Origin: Rotaria sordida | Taxonomy: Eukaryota; Rotifera; Eurotatoria; Philodinida; Philodinidae | Length of the DNA stretch: 64,000 nucleotides | Direction of reading: 5' to 3' | Assembly: GCA_905250125.1 (NCBI GenBank) | Contig: CAJNOL010000780.1 | Span: 1 to 64,000 of the forward strand | In this document: piece by piece, positions 49,438-61,609 of the stretch | Numbering within the stretch: the first letter of the stretch is position 1 | Layout: every line of letters starts with the position of its first letter | The notes under the pieces: generated by a model | What the model was told of the DNA's origin: nothing | Database searches by the model: none | What the model saw: the letters and a program-made list of their open reading frames with translations, nothing else | Program-made: the position numbers and the translations under genes

Positions 49438-50442
49438 CTATTTATCGATTTTCTTCATTCGTATACGACGAGCTTCAACTAGAAGTTTTTCAATCTCATT
49501 TCGATTTGTTTCTATTCTTTGATTATTATTATCCACATTTGTAGATATATTAGATGTATCACCATGATATTTCATTGCTAATAAATACATTTCTGGTGAT
49601 TGATAACGTGATGCACTTGGTTTTACAAGATGAACAATATGAAAAAGTGATTCAAGTAATATACGCATTTCTTGAAATGTTTCTTGTCCTTGAAATAATT
49701 TACAAAGAAAATAACCATTTGTTTTTAATAATCGACGAGCAAAGTCAAGAGCTTGTCGTTGAAGTATCACTATAGCTAAAAAGAAAATATCAAACAAGAT
49801 ACTTAAGTAGTTTTTATTTTGAGTTCATTTAAAAGTAATGTTTTCTTTTATTTAAATTTTCATTTAACATTTCTAACCTGAATGATCAATTTCTTTACAT
49901 CCAGTAACATTTGGACACATATCAGAAAGAATTCCATCAACTTTATCAATTTTTAAACGATTTAATAAATCTTGTAATCTTCTATTGCAATCATTATTTG
50001 TTTTTTCTGTTAAATTCCAATCATCAATAATATGTACACCGGGTATGTCAAAAATTGGATCACGATCAAGTGCAATAACTATTCCACATTTTAAATCTGG
50101 ATTTGGTTTATATAATGATGTTATTTCACTTGGATGTACTAATTCATTTTGTTGTTGTTGTTGTGATTTTTTTCCTTTATTAATACGAGCATTAACTTCT
50201 TTAACAAGTACTTGTGACCATGCACCAGGCGCTGCACCCATATCAATAACAATATGACCAGGTTCTAAAAATTTATATGTATTATTCATTTCAATTAATT
50301 TAAAAGCACTTCGTGCTCGATAATTTTCTTTAACTGATCGACGAACATATGGGTCAGAGACATGTCTAGTCATCCATGATTTTGTATAATGATATGTACT
50401 TATTGAAAATGAACGATAAGAAAAAAATTGTTTGATCAACAT
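49438..50442 (-). CDS. MRM2: Mitochondrial 2'-O-ribose rRNA methyltransferase MRM2 (FtsJ/RrmJ family)
   Basis: Two exons (50442-49878, 49775-49438) give 300 residues. MRM2 methylates a U in the A loop of mitochondrial large-subunit rRNA using S-adenosylmethionine. The N-terminus (MLIKQFFSYRSFSISTYHY) is basic, Ser/aromatic and free of acids, fitting mitochondrial import. The core shows ENYRARSAFKLIE with catalytic K48, SAM motif DMGAAPGAWSQ (68-78), SDMCPNVTG with D174, FLCK with K214, and SPEMY with E250: the full K-D-K-E tetrad. Residues about 87-118 form a Q-rich insert (SQQQQQ) not found in bacterial RrmJ. The ATG is 6 nt after an acceptor-like ACATTTAG. The stop is only 90 bp before the PCM1 start on the same strand. 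Confidence 0.93.
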
Positions 50443-51794
50443 CAATATCTAAATGTTGAGTTTTAACAATTGAAAAAAATACTTGAATTAAAAAGGATTT
50501 TCTTTCTTTTTTTCATCCAATATTCTCTTCCGTATATTACCCAGAAAAGGGTAACGATGAAGTGATTACTTCCATCGGTCAATATTTTTAAAATTACGTT
50601 TTCAAGGTAACAACCTCGAAAAATTTTCCTATCGAAATAACATATCGATTTCAATTTCACATAATATAATCTCTGTATTTTTCCTTTTTGTTTTTGTTAA
50701 ATTATTAATGAGCTTTAGTCATTGTTGTTTTCCATGATTCAATTTAGTAAACAAAATCAATAGTCAATATGAGTGCGACATCTTTCGAACTAATATACAC
50801 AAGAGAGATGAGATCTGGTCGTGTTTGTTTTTAATGGAACAGAGTTATAACTTATACACAAATTAGCAAATACACTAGAGTATCCCATGACAAGTATTGT
50901 GACAGTTGTTTGCCATCGTATTCACATAAGCTTCTTCTGAGTGAAGAGGGTGGTAGACGTGAGTTTGTCTTACTCCTTCCTCTTGTCAACAAAAGAAAAA
51001 TACTTCACTTATTTAACCTAAGACATATCCTGGAGCTTGTTATTGAAATGAATCTCAATAAAAAATTGTATTTTAATTTTTTGCAATAAATATTTGCAGT
51101 TGGATTTTCTGTTTAAGATAAATCTGAATAAAAAAAGTATGGTGTAGTTTTTTAATCGATATTTTTCAACCTGGGATCAGATTTAGATGTGATTAATTCG
51201 AGGCTTTTTTTTTAACCGAACCGATCCTATCTCTGATATACAGATACTTTGTATAAGAGGTTTTCAAATGAATAACTGTGCTTCTGAACTAATTTGTCAA
51301 TAATTCTCTAAGGACCGGAAAAAAAGAGATATTATTCAACCTTCTCTAGCGCTCATGGATAGGGATATTGTTTTCAAGTTTCATCGAAAAATCATTGTTT
51401 ATAGAAAAAGCGAACTTTACTCTTTTGCAGATATTCAGATTTAGTTTCAATTGTTTAATAAATGTCTAACAATAATTATATTGAATAAAAGAAGACGAGC
51501 GTATTATTTGATTTTCTTGTTTCAAAATAATATTAATGGAAAAATTTATTTTCGATAAACTTTCATATCTTTTATTGATTCAAGTCTTTTTTCTTAGTAA
51601 CATAGGGGACGTTAATAGATAAGTATCATTACATCATAAAAATACGGGACGATACTGGAAGAATAACAACAAAAATACATCAAGGTTTCAGTCAAAGACA
51701 GAGCGTAGTCATCCAAATGGATATCCAGAATATTGGTTATCGTTCTGTCTGATACACTCAAGAATATTTATATCCCTATTTTTCAAATAGTAAA
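50443..51794. other. Intergenic region upstream of MRM2
   Basis: About 1.35 kb, AT-rich; it should contain the MRM2 promoter. No ORF, repeat or RNA gene is supported. Confidence 0.45.
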
Positions 51795-52529
51795 ATGAGC
51801 GTCAGTGAAAAACATATTGCTTTGACAAAATGATTTCTTGATCCGGTTTCTCTATCGCCCATAAGAATTTTCGAATATGATCAATATCTATATTCCATTG
51901 ATACACGTCGTCTCACAATCGCTAAAGAATTACAACGACAAAAAAAAAAGTTTAACGTATTAAAAAGTTTTCCCATTTATTATGTTAACAGTGGTGATGA
52001 ATAGTTTACGGAACAATATTCCAATCTTGTGCACAGATATGGACAAACATATTGCTCAGGATCATTTAAAAATGAGTTTATCAGAGTTTGAACAATTAAA
52101 TATTTGTCAATACATCCAAATGTAATTAAAACCTTCGAACTTATATTATCAAACCGTCAAATAAAACTAGCTATATATTTATGTGAAACTGGTTGCAAAA
52201 ATCCTGAACGAACGGTACTTCACAAAATGAAGCAACCTTGGACAGAAGTTACTTTTCGCAAAATTTGTGATATATTTCTGAATTTGAAAGAAACTTTCCT
52301 TTGTTCAAATAATTCATTCAAAAGTGTTGTAGAATTAAGCAATTCAACGAAACTATCAAATGAGCAATCAAATCATAATTGACTTCTTTTAGATAATATT
52401 CGTAATAAAAAAGAAGTAGAAAATAATGGTTTCATTAAACAGTATTGTCAATTTTTAGTACGACTTTTGTGTATAGTCATCTGCTCTTGGTCAATATTCG
52501 TTTATTTATCAAGTAAAATGATTAGTTAA
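51795..52529 (+). pseudogene. Decaying ORF, unrecognised, in-frame stops
   Basis: One frame runs 244 codons from an ATG to TAA with only four internal stops (TGA at 51831, a TAG near 52000, a TGA near 52088, TGA at 52380) and no need for frameshifts. In AT-rich random sequence many more stops would be expected. The text looks coding: IDTRRLTIAKELQRQKKKFN, VIKTFELILSNRQIKLAIYL, PWTEVTFRKICDIFLNLKET, and a hydrophobic C-terminus (FLVRLLCIVICSWSIFVYL) that could be a membrane anchor. I do not recognise the family. Confidence 0.4.
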
Positions 52530-54729
52530 CCGTATTAAAAGTCAAGACATTATCATGATTTTCAGTTTTTATTAAATTACTCGTTCTTTGATACTGTTCC
52601 GTCCTGAATATAAAATGATCGTTTCTGACAAAAAGAACAATGTATTCTGACGATTTTAGCCATTTATAAAAGGTCAAATCATCGTATTGTAAGTAGAATT
52701 TTTAAGCGTGTGTTTTTCTTTTTTCAAACTTAAAATTAGAAACATCGCTTAATAATTGATCATTCTAATTAAAATATTATACGGAATTCAAACTTGATAT
52801 ACAGATACAGTTCTTCTAAGTAGCCAACTCATTTATATATGTTATTATCATTATTTATCTAGTTGTTTCAATAAAACAATCATTCATCATTGATTAGAAA
52901 AAAATCTAAATATATATCTTAATTTAAACGATTTCTTTTCAGTGTCTCGTGATGTAATTGCGATAAAATTTTATTTGTAGCTCTTTATGGTGAGAGATCA
53001 GCATGTTTTTCTAAATACATGAGTACAGCTCTGCACTTTAGAATTCAATATTTAGTAACAATCGAACAGATAAAACTTTACATAACTCATTTCGTTTTGT
53101 CTACTGTCATTTTAACATTCAATTACATGTGTTGTTTTTTTATAATTGTTAATTCTTGTGAGTTATACATTTGTCAATATCTCGATATGATTTTCTCGTT
53201 TTCTGTAAAGAAAATTTTATTATAAATATTGACAACTTTCGTAAGTGCCCTTATAATATTTTTATTTTAATACAACACAAAAATATATCTACTGTATGTT
53301 CGTCGAGTGCTTAAATTTGTTCATTAGATTTTTGAAAGTATCATAGTTTGATATTTTGACATCTATGATTACCTTAATTAAAGCAAACAAGTAATAGGAC
53401 ACTTGTACCAGATTCATTCATTATCTGATGCATACTCAGAACTGATCGGTTGAAATTGTTGACTTAACCGGCGAAAAACCAGTTCGCTTAATATATCAAT
53501 TAAGTGTGGATGTGAATAAATTACTTCTCTTTAGTCACACTCACGTCCACACCCGTCTCAATTCATAAAAGGATCCTATCATCGATAGAAAGATAGCGCA
53601 GTTTCTATATTAAAAGGTTTCTTATTATGTAAATATTTTTACAGTTTCATAATGCTAGTAGTTGACGAGATCGTGATAAGAGAATGGAATTTATCTGATA
53701 TTTTGTAATAGAAGCACGAACTGACAATTACTAGTTATTGGGATTTTATAAAGGTCAGTCAAAAGTAGTCCAGAAAAGTGCGCTCGAAATTTCGAGGTAA
53801 AAAACATTTTGTGTAGACCGAACTTAACTTCTAATAAATGGTTCACTTTTCGTGAGTATAATAAATTCATTCAAAATAATCCGAGGCTCTCATCGTGTGA
53901 TGAAAAAAATATTTAAGCTGGAATTTTTGTAAAGACTGGAAATTTGTCAATTGAAAAACTTTCAGGCTCATATCTCTTAATCATTAAAACCATTGAAATC
54001 GTTAAAAACTAGCCAAATAGGCTAGCTTTAATACCTCCCCCCCCCCCCCAAAAAAAGCTGTCAGCGCAACCCCTGCGGGATTAAAACGTGAAACACGATA
54101 CACCCATTGTTGCTAATTCTCTGAACGCTTGTCTTTTTTATGTATATTCAAGCATATACCGCAAACATTCTTTCTCTTACTGCATAAAACTTCAACAATG
54201 AAATACTCTCTACATAGATATCGATTAAATGTTAGGTATACATAGCCTCTAATAGTTTCTCGAAGCCGTCCGTTACTCTCTATGATGAGTTCATGCAGTG
54301 TGTCACGGTCTGTGATGGTCTCTGGACCCTGTCTATCACGGTCTGTGATAGTCTTTGGTTCCTGTCTGTCACGGTCCATGGGAGAGGAGGGGGTGGATGC
54401 AAATTCCTATCCTATATACTTCAACACTCCTTTTTAGGTCGTGTTTCACAAAATCCGGCCAGTTTTAAGAGTTCAACTGGATCGAACCAGTAACTAACAG
54501 ATCCGACAGTCCGGTTCTCAGTATGATCTAACACAAAAGCGTTAACTAATAAATCTGTTGTAATTTGTATTGAGAGCAAAGTAGATTTATTTATAATTAA
54601 AACAAACAATTGTTCGACATAAAATTAATCAGAAATTGTTATTTCAAAACACTAGTTTTCATTTCATTATTGATAATATAAAAATTACCATCGGATGAAT
54701 TCTTTTTATCAAGTATGATTAAGATGTTG
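52530..54729. other. Intergenic region with short tandem repeats
   Basis: About 2.2 kb without a supported gene. It contains a 13-C homopolymer (54037-54049) followed by an A run, and a 33-bp tandem repeat at 54304-54382. The overlapping ORFs at 54113-54379 (-) and 54293-54493 (+) are products of that repeat. Confidence 0.5.
54304..54382. repeat. 33-bp tandem repeat, 2.4 copies
   Basis: Copies start at 54304, 54337 and 54370, each beginning CACGGTC; units two and one differ at a few positions and the third is partial. On the minus strand the unit reads as an 11-residue DRDRQ-type repeat. Confidence 0.75.
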
Positions 54730-55416
54730 TTATTGAATATTTTGATCTTTAATATCTTTTCTTACATGGACTAAAAATAATTTATTATTATCCAAAGATT
54801 TCATATCATTGGATATTTTTTTAGTCTGAGACATATTCTTTTTTTGTAAAATATTTTGTTCATTTAAATCATAACTTTCAATCCATGATCGATGTTTTGA
54901 ATATGTTTTATATTGATTTGAATTACTATTTGTTGATGATGACCAACTTGATAATGTATTATTAATTGTTTTGTCATAATTGTCTTCTGAAATATTATCA
55001 ATAGTCAATGGTAATGGTGATGGTGTTTTAAGTTTTTCAGATCTATGAAAAAATTTCGAAAGAGATATTTGAGAATAAGATGAATCATTATTTTTGATTG
55101 ATTTTGTTTTTGTTGGTTGATCAGATAAATGTATTTCACAATGTGATTCTATATTATCTGATTTACTTTTAACTGTTTCTTTGAAATTTCTATATAAACA
55201 AAAGAAAAATTATTAATCAATAAATTTTTCTACTGACGTTTTTTCATTTTGTTGATGATTAATTGTTGTTGATGGAATGTTATGAATATTTTCAATATGT
55301 CGTAGGCATATTTTATTAACTTCTGTTTCATGATGTTTTTCATTTACTGAAAATGATTTACGTTTTCTTCGTGATATACAATATATTGATAAACATCCAT
55401 TCCATAGTAGAGGCAT
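54730..55416 (-). CDS. Orphan Ser/Asn/Lys-rich protein, two exons
   Basis: Exon 1 (55416-55238) and exon 2 (55189-54730) join across a 49-nt GT-AG intron to 212 residues. The splice is needed: the unspliced frame stops at once, and only the GTCAGT donor keeps both exons open. The N-terminus has a short hydrophobic start and CISRRKRK basic cluster; the rest is hydrophilic, rich in Ser, Asn, Lys and Thr (SSWSSSTNSNSNQYKTYSKH), with likely disorder. I recognise no domain. It could be a nuclear or cytoplasmic disordered protein. It sits about 200 bp downstream of the secreted orphan on the same strand. Confidence 0.6.
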
Positions 55417-55610
55417 CAATATTTAATCGAATAGTGAGAGATTGAAAGGAGTTTAGTTTATTTCTCTCTTTTTTTCTTTTCTTTGATTTTAAATAAGAAT
55501 GATGTAAGACAATCAACGACGAATATATTAAGCTTTTGAACGGAGAGATCAAATAAGAAAAGAAAAGAATGTTATTGACATAAGATACGGATTCAATTTA
55601 TTTTTTATTT

Positions 55611-56204
55611 CTAAAAGTAACATTTTATATACGGAAAACTTTTCTGTTCAATTTTTGATAGAAATCTATAAGTAATTGTTGTTTTATCAGGTGAACCAGA
55701 CATAGTTGCTGTAGCACTAAACTTTTCTGGACGTGTTAAATCACACTCTGATGCATCTAATGTCAATGACATTTCACCAGAAATTGGTGAATCAACTCGA
55801 ACTATTGAACATTGATTATCCCATCTTATAATTTCGGTATTTAACCAATCAGTACAATTCACTATTTCAGCAAAAACATTATTACATTCTTGTGTATTTG
55901 GATCAATTAATGCTTGAAGATATGTTCCATTATTATAAGAAACTCCATAAAATATTCCACTATATTCACCTGTATATAATTGCCAATTACGATAGCCAAT
56001 AATTGTTTTCATATCTTGATCTATGACTGGTTGTATAGTATAGATTCCAGATACATGCATTGTATTGAGAAGACCATTGAAAGTAAAATTAAATGTAGTA
56101 CCAATTGATGGTAACATATTTTGTGGAAAAAATACTAAAGGATCTCCATTTATTTCAAAGATGATTGTATAGAAAAGAAACGCAGCAATGACAGAATTTT
56201 TCAT
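55611..56204 (-). CDS. Secreted orphan glycoprotein
   Basis: A single exon encodes 197 residues from the first in-frame ATG, 8 nt after an acceptor-like CATATAG. Residues 1-20 are a clear signal peptide (KNSVIAAFLFYTIIFEING) with cleavage likely before DPLVF. The mature part has several N-glycosylation sequons (NFT, NGT, NCT) and five cysteines (QEC, VNC, NQC, SEC, KCY), and beta-rich text such as GIFYGVSYNNGTYLQALIDP. No membrane segment follows. I recognise no family; an extracellular beta-sandwich is plausible but unproven. Confidence 0.7.
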   Translation of the reverse strand: MKNSVIAAFLFYTIIFEINGDPLVFFPQNMLPSIGTTFNFTFNGLLNTMHVSGIYTIQPVIDQDMKTIIGYRNWQLYTGEYSGIFYGVSYNNGTYLQALIDPNTQECNNVFAEIVNCTDWLNTEIIRWDNQCSIVRVDSPISGEMSLTLDASECDLTRPEKFSATATMSGSPDKTTITYRFLSKIEQKSFPYIKCYF

Positions 56205-59200
56205 TATCGTATCTATATGCAAAATGAATGGGTAATTTTTATTGATTTGATTTTTCAGCTGTTTTACTTTTCATCATTCTAATATCAAAGACACGAAGAA
56301 ACAAAAAAAGAACTATTCCATAACGCAATAAGGTACTGATAAAACACTATGATAAAAATATTTGTCTTTTTCTTTTTACTCAATAATACATATTGAAGTA
56401 ATACTTTGCTTCTATAATCCTTGTGCAAATAAGATTAATTGCACGCAAATTTGAGAACGAATGTTGTTCGGACATATTTTATCCAACAATTATTTACGTC
56501 ACTTCGTTATTGGAGTAGATGAAAATCGACATATTCTTTGATAGCGATGGATTTCTCTCTATATCCACGTAACTATCCAACGACTACTCGATGTAGTTCG
56601 TTTTGAATTATTCTCATGTAAAGGTCAATAATGATTCTGACATAGTTTCTCAGGCTTTTATAGATATATCATAATGATAAAGCAGCTGAGTAATCATTTT
56701 TTATTATGAAAATACTTCTAAGTTTAATACAACAATGTATAATTGCCATCAATGTTATATATTAATCGTTTCGTTTGATAATAATATTTTCGAACTAGAC
56801 TTTGGTGCTTATTTGATAGCAGTTAGAAATACAACTTTGATACAATGCCCAAAAACCAAATAGTAAATTGCAAAATGATTTTTTTTTATTAGTGTGATTC
56901 GTAAAATTTATTAATAATTTTTAGATCTGAAAGACAGAATTAAAGAGAGATAGACGTAAATTCAAAAAACTCGACAACAGCAATAGGTTAGTGACCTGCA
57001 ATTTTTAGCAATCCAAAGAGAAGAACATCGGACGTCTTTTTATCTGATACTTGATATAAGACAACTTGAGATCTATAGTTCGAGGCACGATTTAGGTGAT
57101 TATCTTGTCATATCTCAATGTTGGGCAAACAAAATTGCGTATCTATTTGATCAAATTATATAGAATTCTATTGATTTTTAGCATATTTTATAACCTTTTT
57201 TTTGTCGATATTTCCTTGAAACGATATACCGTTTTCATGTACTATTTTTGAATGTTTTGTGAAGATGATGGATTGTAAAATAATTTTGTCTCATATAATA
57301 TCAAATAAGAAAGACGTCCAGAGGTTTTCTCTTTCGATTGCTCGAAACCGCTGATTACTAGCCGTTACTGTTATCGGTTTACTAAGATTACACCTACCTT
57401 TTTTTTAATTTTGGCACGGACATAAGTAATCCAATATTCTTCTTTTTAAATACATATGTTCAATGTTGAATCTCTTATTCTTAATTGTCGATAAGGAAAT
57501 TTTTTATGTCTTTTTTCTGTTTTTACGTAGAAAAAGATTTTAAATTTTTACTTTTATAAAAATAAGATCAATCTATGACTCTTCTCGATTAAATATTGTA
57601 GTGAAAGAAGAAAACGATGATTTCCTTTAATTGATATTAATTACTGATGGAATCTTTTCCTTATTTTTTTTTTGTAATAGTGCATTTAACCTATGAAAAA
57701 ACCTTTTTCGTTATGTAAATTGAAAAAAAGAAAATTGTTTTTATTTATAAGTGGAAAACTATTTCCAAAGCACAAACTGATCAGACATTTTTTAATCAAA
57801 AATATCTGTGTAAGCAATCGTTATTGATGTACATACGATTGAAGGCGTGAAGAAAATAAACGTTAATACATTGGTAGTAATCTAGATTTACTAAAACTTC
57901 AACAATTTTAAGTTGTATATGATAGTATATAATCTATTACAATGGGTTCAACCAAATCTCCCTGAGAAAGTTGATAACCAATTAGTGTTTGGTATTTGAA
58001 CTAATAGTAACCTGTATATTAAAAATTTCAGTATAAAGAAAAATGATTTTTAACATCAATAAAAGTAATACTGATTAGTGGTAACATATGTTGAAGAAAG
58101 AATTGATATCGCACAGTATTTATTTTATCATTACTTTTATATGATAAATTTGTGATCATATATTTGAGAGTTCACTCCTTTAAACACTGTGATTCTAATG
58201 CCACTATTCTAACATATCATTTGCGTTTATTCTCATATTTTTCATAGCCAATAAAAATCAAAACATAGAATATGACTCACACAAGGCCAAGTACTAGAAT
58301 AATATTTGTAGTGGTTTAGCCTTTTTATCAAATGAACAATCTCACAAAGAAAAAGGATAATGTTCCTTATTGAAAGATAAATATTATTATAAGTACTTCA
58401 AACGAATCAAGTTAATAGAGATTATAGATATTGGTTATTTTTTTGCACACAAACACTTAACAAACTCTAAGTATTTCTAGTCGTAAGTTATTATTTATCC
58501 TTCAATTTGACAAAAGTATTATTGAATCAGCGAACAAGTCATTAATATTCATAGAATTGGAGTTTTGGAATGAAAACGATATTATAATACTTGAATAAAT
58601 AATATTAGCAAGAGGTAATGGTCCGTTAAGTATGCATGCGTAAAAAAGGTATAATTGAGCAGTTGACAAATAGGCAGCAATTTTCTATTTGCTTCCTTTC
58701 GATTGAAACGATTAATTACGAAGATTTCGAATGAAAATCAATTCTGTTTAGTAACGTGTCGACTGTTATATGTTCGTTCAAATATTCTTTTAATATATCG
58801 AGTACTAATATTCAATAGATGATGCTTATCATAGAAATGTTTGCATTGAATGGAATGTCTGATAATTATTAAGCAAGTGTAGCACCATAACTAAATTTCG
58901 AATATATGAATATAAATGTTCTTAGTTTTTATGCTTGACGTTATTGATATCAAATATACCTGTTTGGTTTGCACAAAATTTCACCTGTACATTCAGAATT
59001 ATACTTTTCAAACAAATTAATGATTATAAACAGATCTGTTATCAACAACATCAGTATATCTGTATCACAAGATACACAAATTCGAAGTAAGATACGTTGG
59101 AGAAGTAGTTTCTTTTCCAATGATACACTTCTCTGAATATAAATGAAACTCTGTCTATTTCAATATGGAGATATTTACCTAACTAATTAATTTAACTATT

Positions 59201-61609
59201 TACTTCAAGCTCACCAGAACATGTACTCATTCATACGAATGCTTCACTTGAGGGAAAAAGCAGTTGACTTAGAATCATTTTTAGTTTTTCGGTAGAGAAC
59301 TATGACATCATCAAGGATAGCCGCACCAGTGAGGTTGAAGATAATCGCAAAACTAGAGATTAAGATCAAGTGCACTAAGACAACATAGTATCAGCACTTG
59401 TACCTTAAAATTTGTTCCATAAATGCTTGTTTGTATTTCCAGAATCTCAAGTAAACTCGAGTTAGCGTTGTTCTTTCTTTGCATCGAAATGAACAGTAGT
59501 ATTAGGTGATGCAACTAATTTACTTCTATTCATCTAGGAGCTTCGTGGTTGTGGGTGAAAGTAAAACGAAGATACACATTCATACTCCACATTCGCACAT
59601 TCACATCCTTCCAGAGAACAAACAGAATAAAGGCATCGTCATTTGTTTCGAGTCGACCTCCTTTCAGAGAAATTCAATTTGATCTCGATCTCTGATGTGA
59701 ACATATTTCAAATAGCCTGTCTCCAAGAATATGTGAGAGACTTCCAAGAAGTTTTATTGTCTTTAAGCTTTCGGTTGGTCTTTGTCTGGTAAGAGCATGA
59801 AAAAATTATTTTATTAATATGATTTGGTTGACCAAATGAAATTTTGATTTGTGTATTGCATATGATATGTATTTGTAATCAAGATAGAATCATTATGATT
59901 GATAACTATCAATAAAAATTGGAAACAATCAGTACATTTCATTTTTCAATGAGAGTAGAAAATTTTTTTAAACGATACAGACGATTTTTACCTAAAATTT
60001 TCGTCCGTTCGCAATGTTCTGATTTCTGAGAATCAAGTAAAAACGTGTCATTTTTTTCTCGAATGATCGCAGTTATTTTGTTTGTCATACTTCAAAAGTC
60101 GTCGGAGATGGGAGCTCAATAAATTGAAATTGTTTATTTATTTTTATTCTTCCTTTGTCTTTTGCTGAAGAACAACTAAAACAAAGAGAGTTTGAGACAA
60201 GCAAAATGTAACAATATACATAGAAATATTTCATTGCACATAAAGACGAGTGAAACAAAAAGGTTCAAGTCGCTTAGGATTATTGTTGCAAATTAATTGA
60301 GTTAAATTTCTTTCTATCGATCAATAAACATCCACAATAATGCTAATAAATTTAAAATATATATTCATCATTTTTCTTTTGTTTGTTTCAATACCATCAT
60401 ATATATTACTACTATCTCTTTCGCGCGACCGAAAAATCATCATCTATACATGAGTAATAATATCGCTTCAAAAGAAAAACTGTCTAACAGTTTCTGTTGG
60501 CACTTGCTTGATCATTCTTCGTTCAATGTGTAGAAGTGGTAATGATTGAAATATATCGATCAAATATTTATATCATTGAAAAGAAATTGTCAATAATTCA
60601 TATTATATTGTTTCATATCTGAACATGTTGTTGATGATCGGCAAATTTTACTGTTAGACAAAGTAAGTAATGAAAAGAATAAAATGACAAAATACTAGTC
60701 TCGATTAAATCAAAGTTGAAAGTTAGGAATAGATGTAAACAATATCGGTTTTTTTTTCTTTTGTTACAACACACATGTGGTGACTCATGTTTCCATGACG
60801 CGCAAGAAAAAACAAAAAAACAACATTCACCATTCAATGACATAAGGAATGACGTTTGAGTTTAATGCAGACAAATTACATTAGCAGAATACGTTTTTCA
60901 ACTTTCTCGTTCCACTCAATCCAATTAAAATTAGAAAGAATCATGTAGAATAATCGAGTTACATTTTTTAAAATCAATTTCACAGTTTTAAACTATAAAT
61001 ATCACTTAATATACAGTTATTTTTTACTTCTTCATCGTCAGTCAAATAATAGTTCTTCTCGTTCTGTTGAAAACTCTTTTCGTATTTATTGCGTAAGTGT
61101 AAATGTAATCACCATCACATATATATAGACACTATTGATTAAAAAAATGTTTTCTTTTTTCATAACAACAAAATAGATGAGTAAGCATACGTCGTATTTG
61201 TTATAGTTTTGTTATTGTTAACTCTATCAACGTGTGTCACAATTCGTTGCTAATTCAATAAGTATATATATATATATATATCAGATTACGTCGATGACGC
61301 ATTAACATCAATTCATATATTTATATACAGAAAAAAACAATAGTTCAAGTCAAGGTAGTATAAAAGACAAAAGAATATTGTAGTGTTCGTATTTGTTTTT
61401 GTTTTGCTTATTTCAAAATTGTTGTCCTTTCCAAGAATGTCTACAATGATAGTAATCATAACTACGAATCTCTACTTTACAATGTGATAACGATAAATCT
61501 TTGATGTAGTTTGATAAGAACGAATAGAAACATTATTATATATAGTTTTTTTATCTTGCCACGTTTTTTTATATTTGTTGGTTGTTTGTACTCGTTTATT
61601 TTTCTTCAA
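56205..61609. other. 5.4-kb intergenic region
   Basis: The longest gene-poor stretch: AT-rich, with no ORF above 80 codons that looks coding and no RNA gene or clear terminal inverted repeat. A (TA) run lies at 61263-61282. A short GTGGTTGTGGGTG / CACATTCACATCC inverted motif lies at 59545-59607. Minus-strand ORF 60613-60843 is unsupported. Confidence 0.5.
61359..61366 (+). promoter_or_regulatory. Candidate TATA box of the calpain gene
   Basis: TATAAAAG, about 250 nt upstream of the calpain ATG. The long distance would require a 5' UTR of about 220 nt or a 5' UTR intron. Confidence 0.35.
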
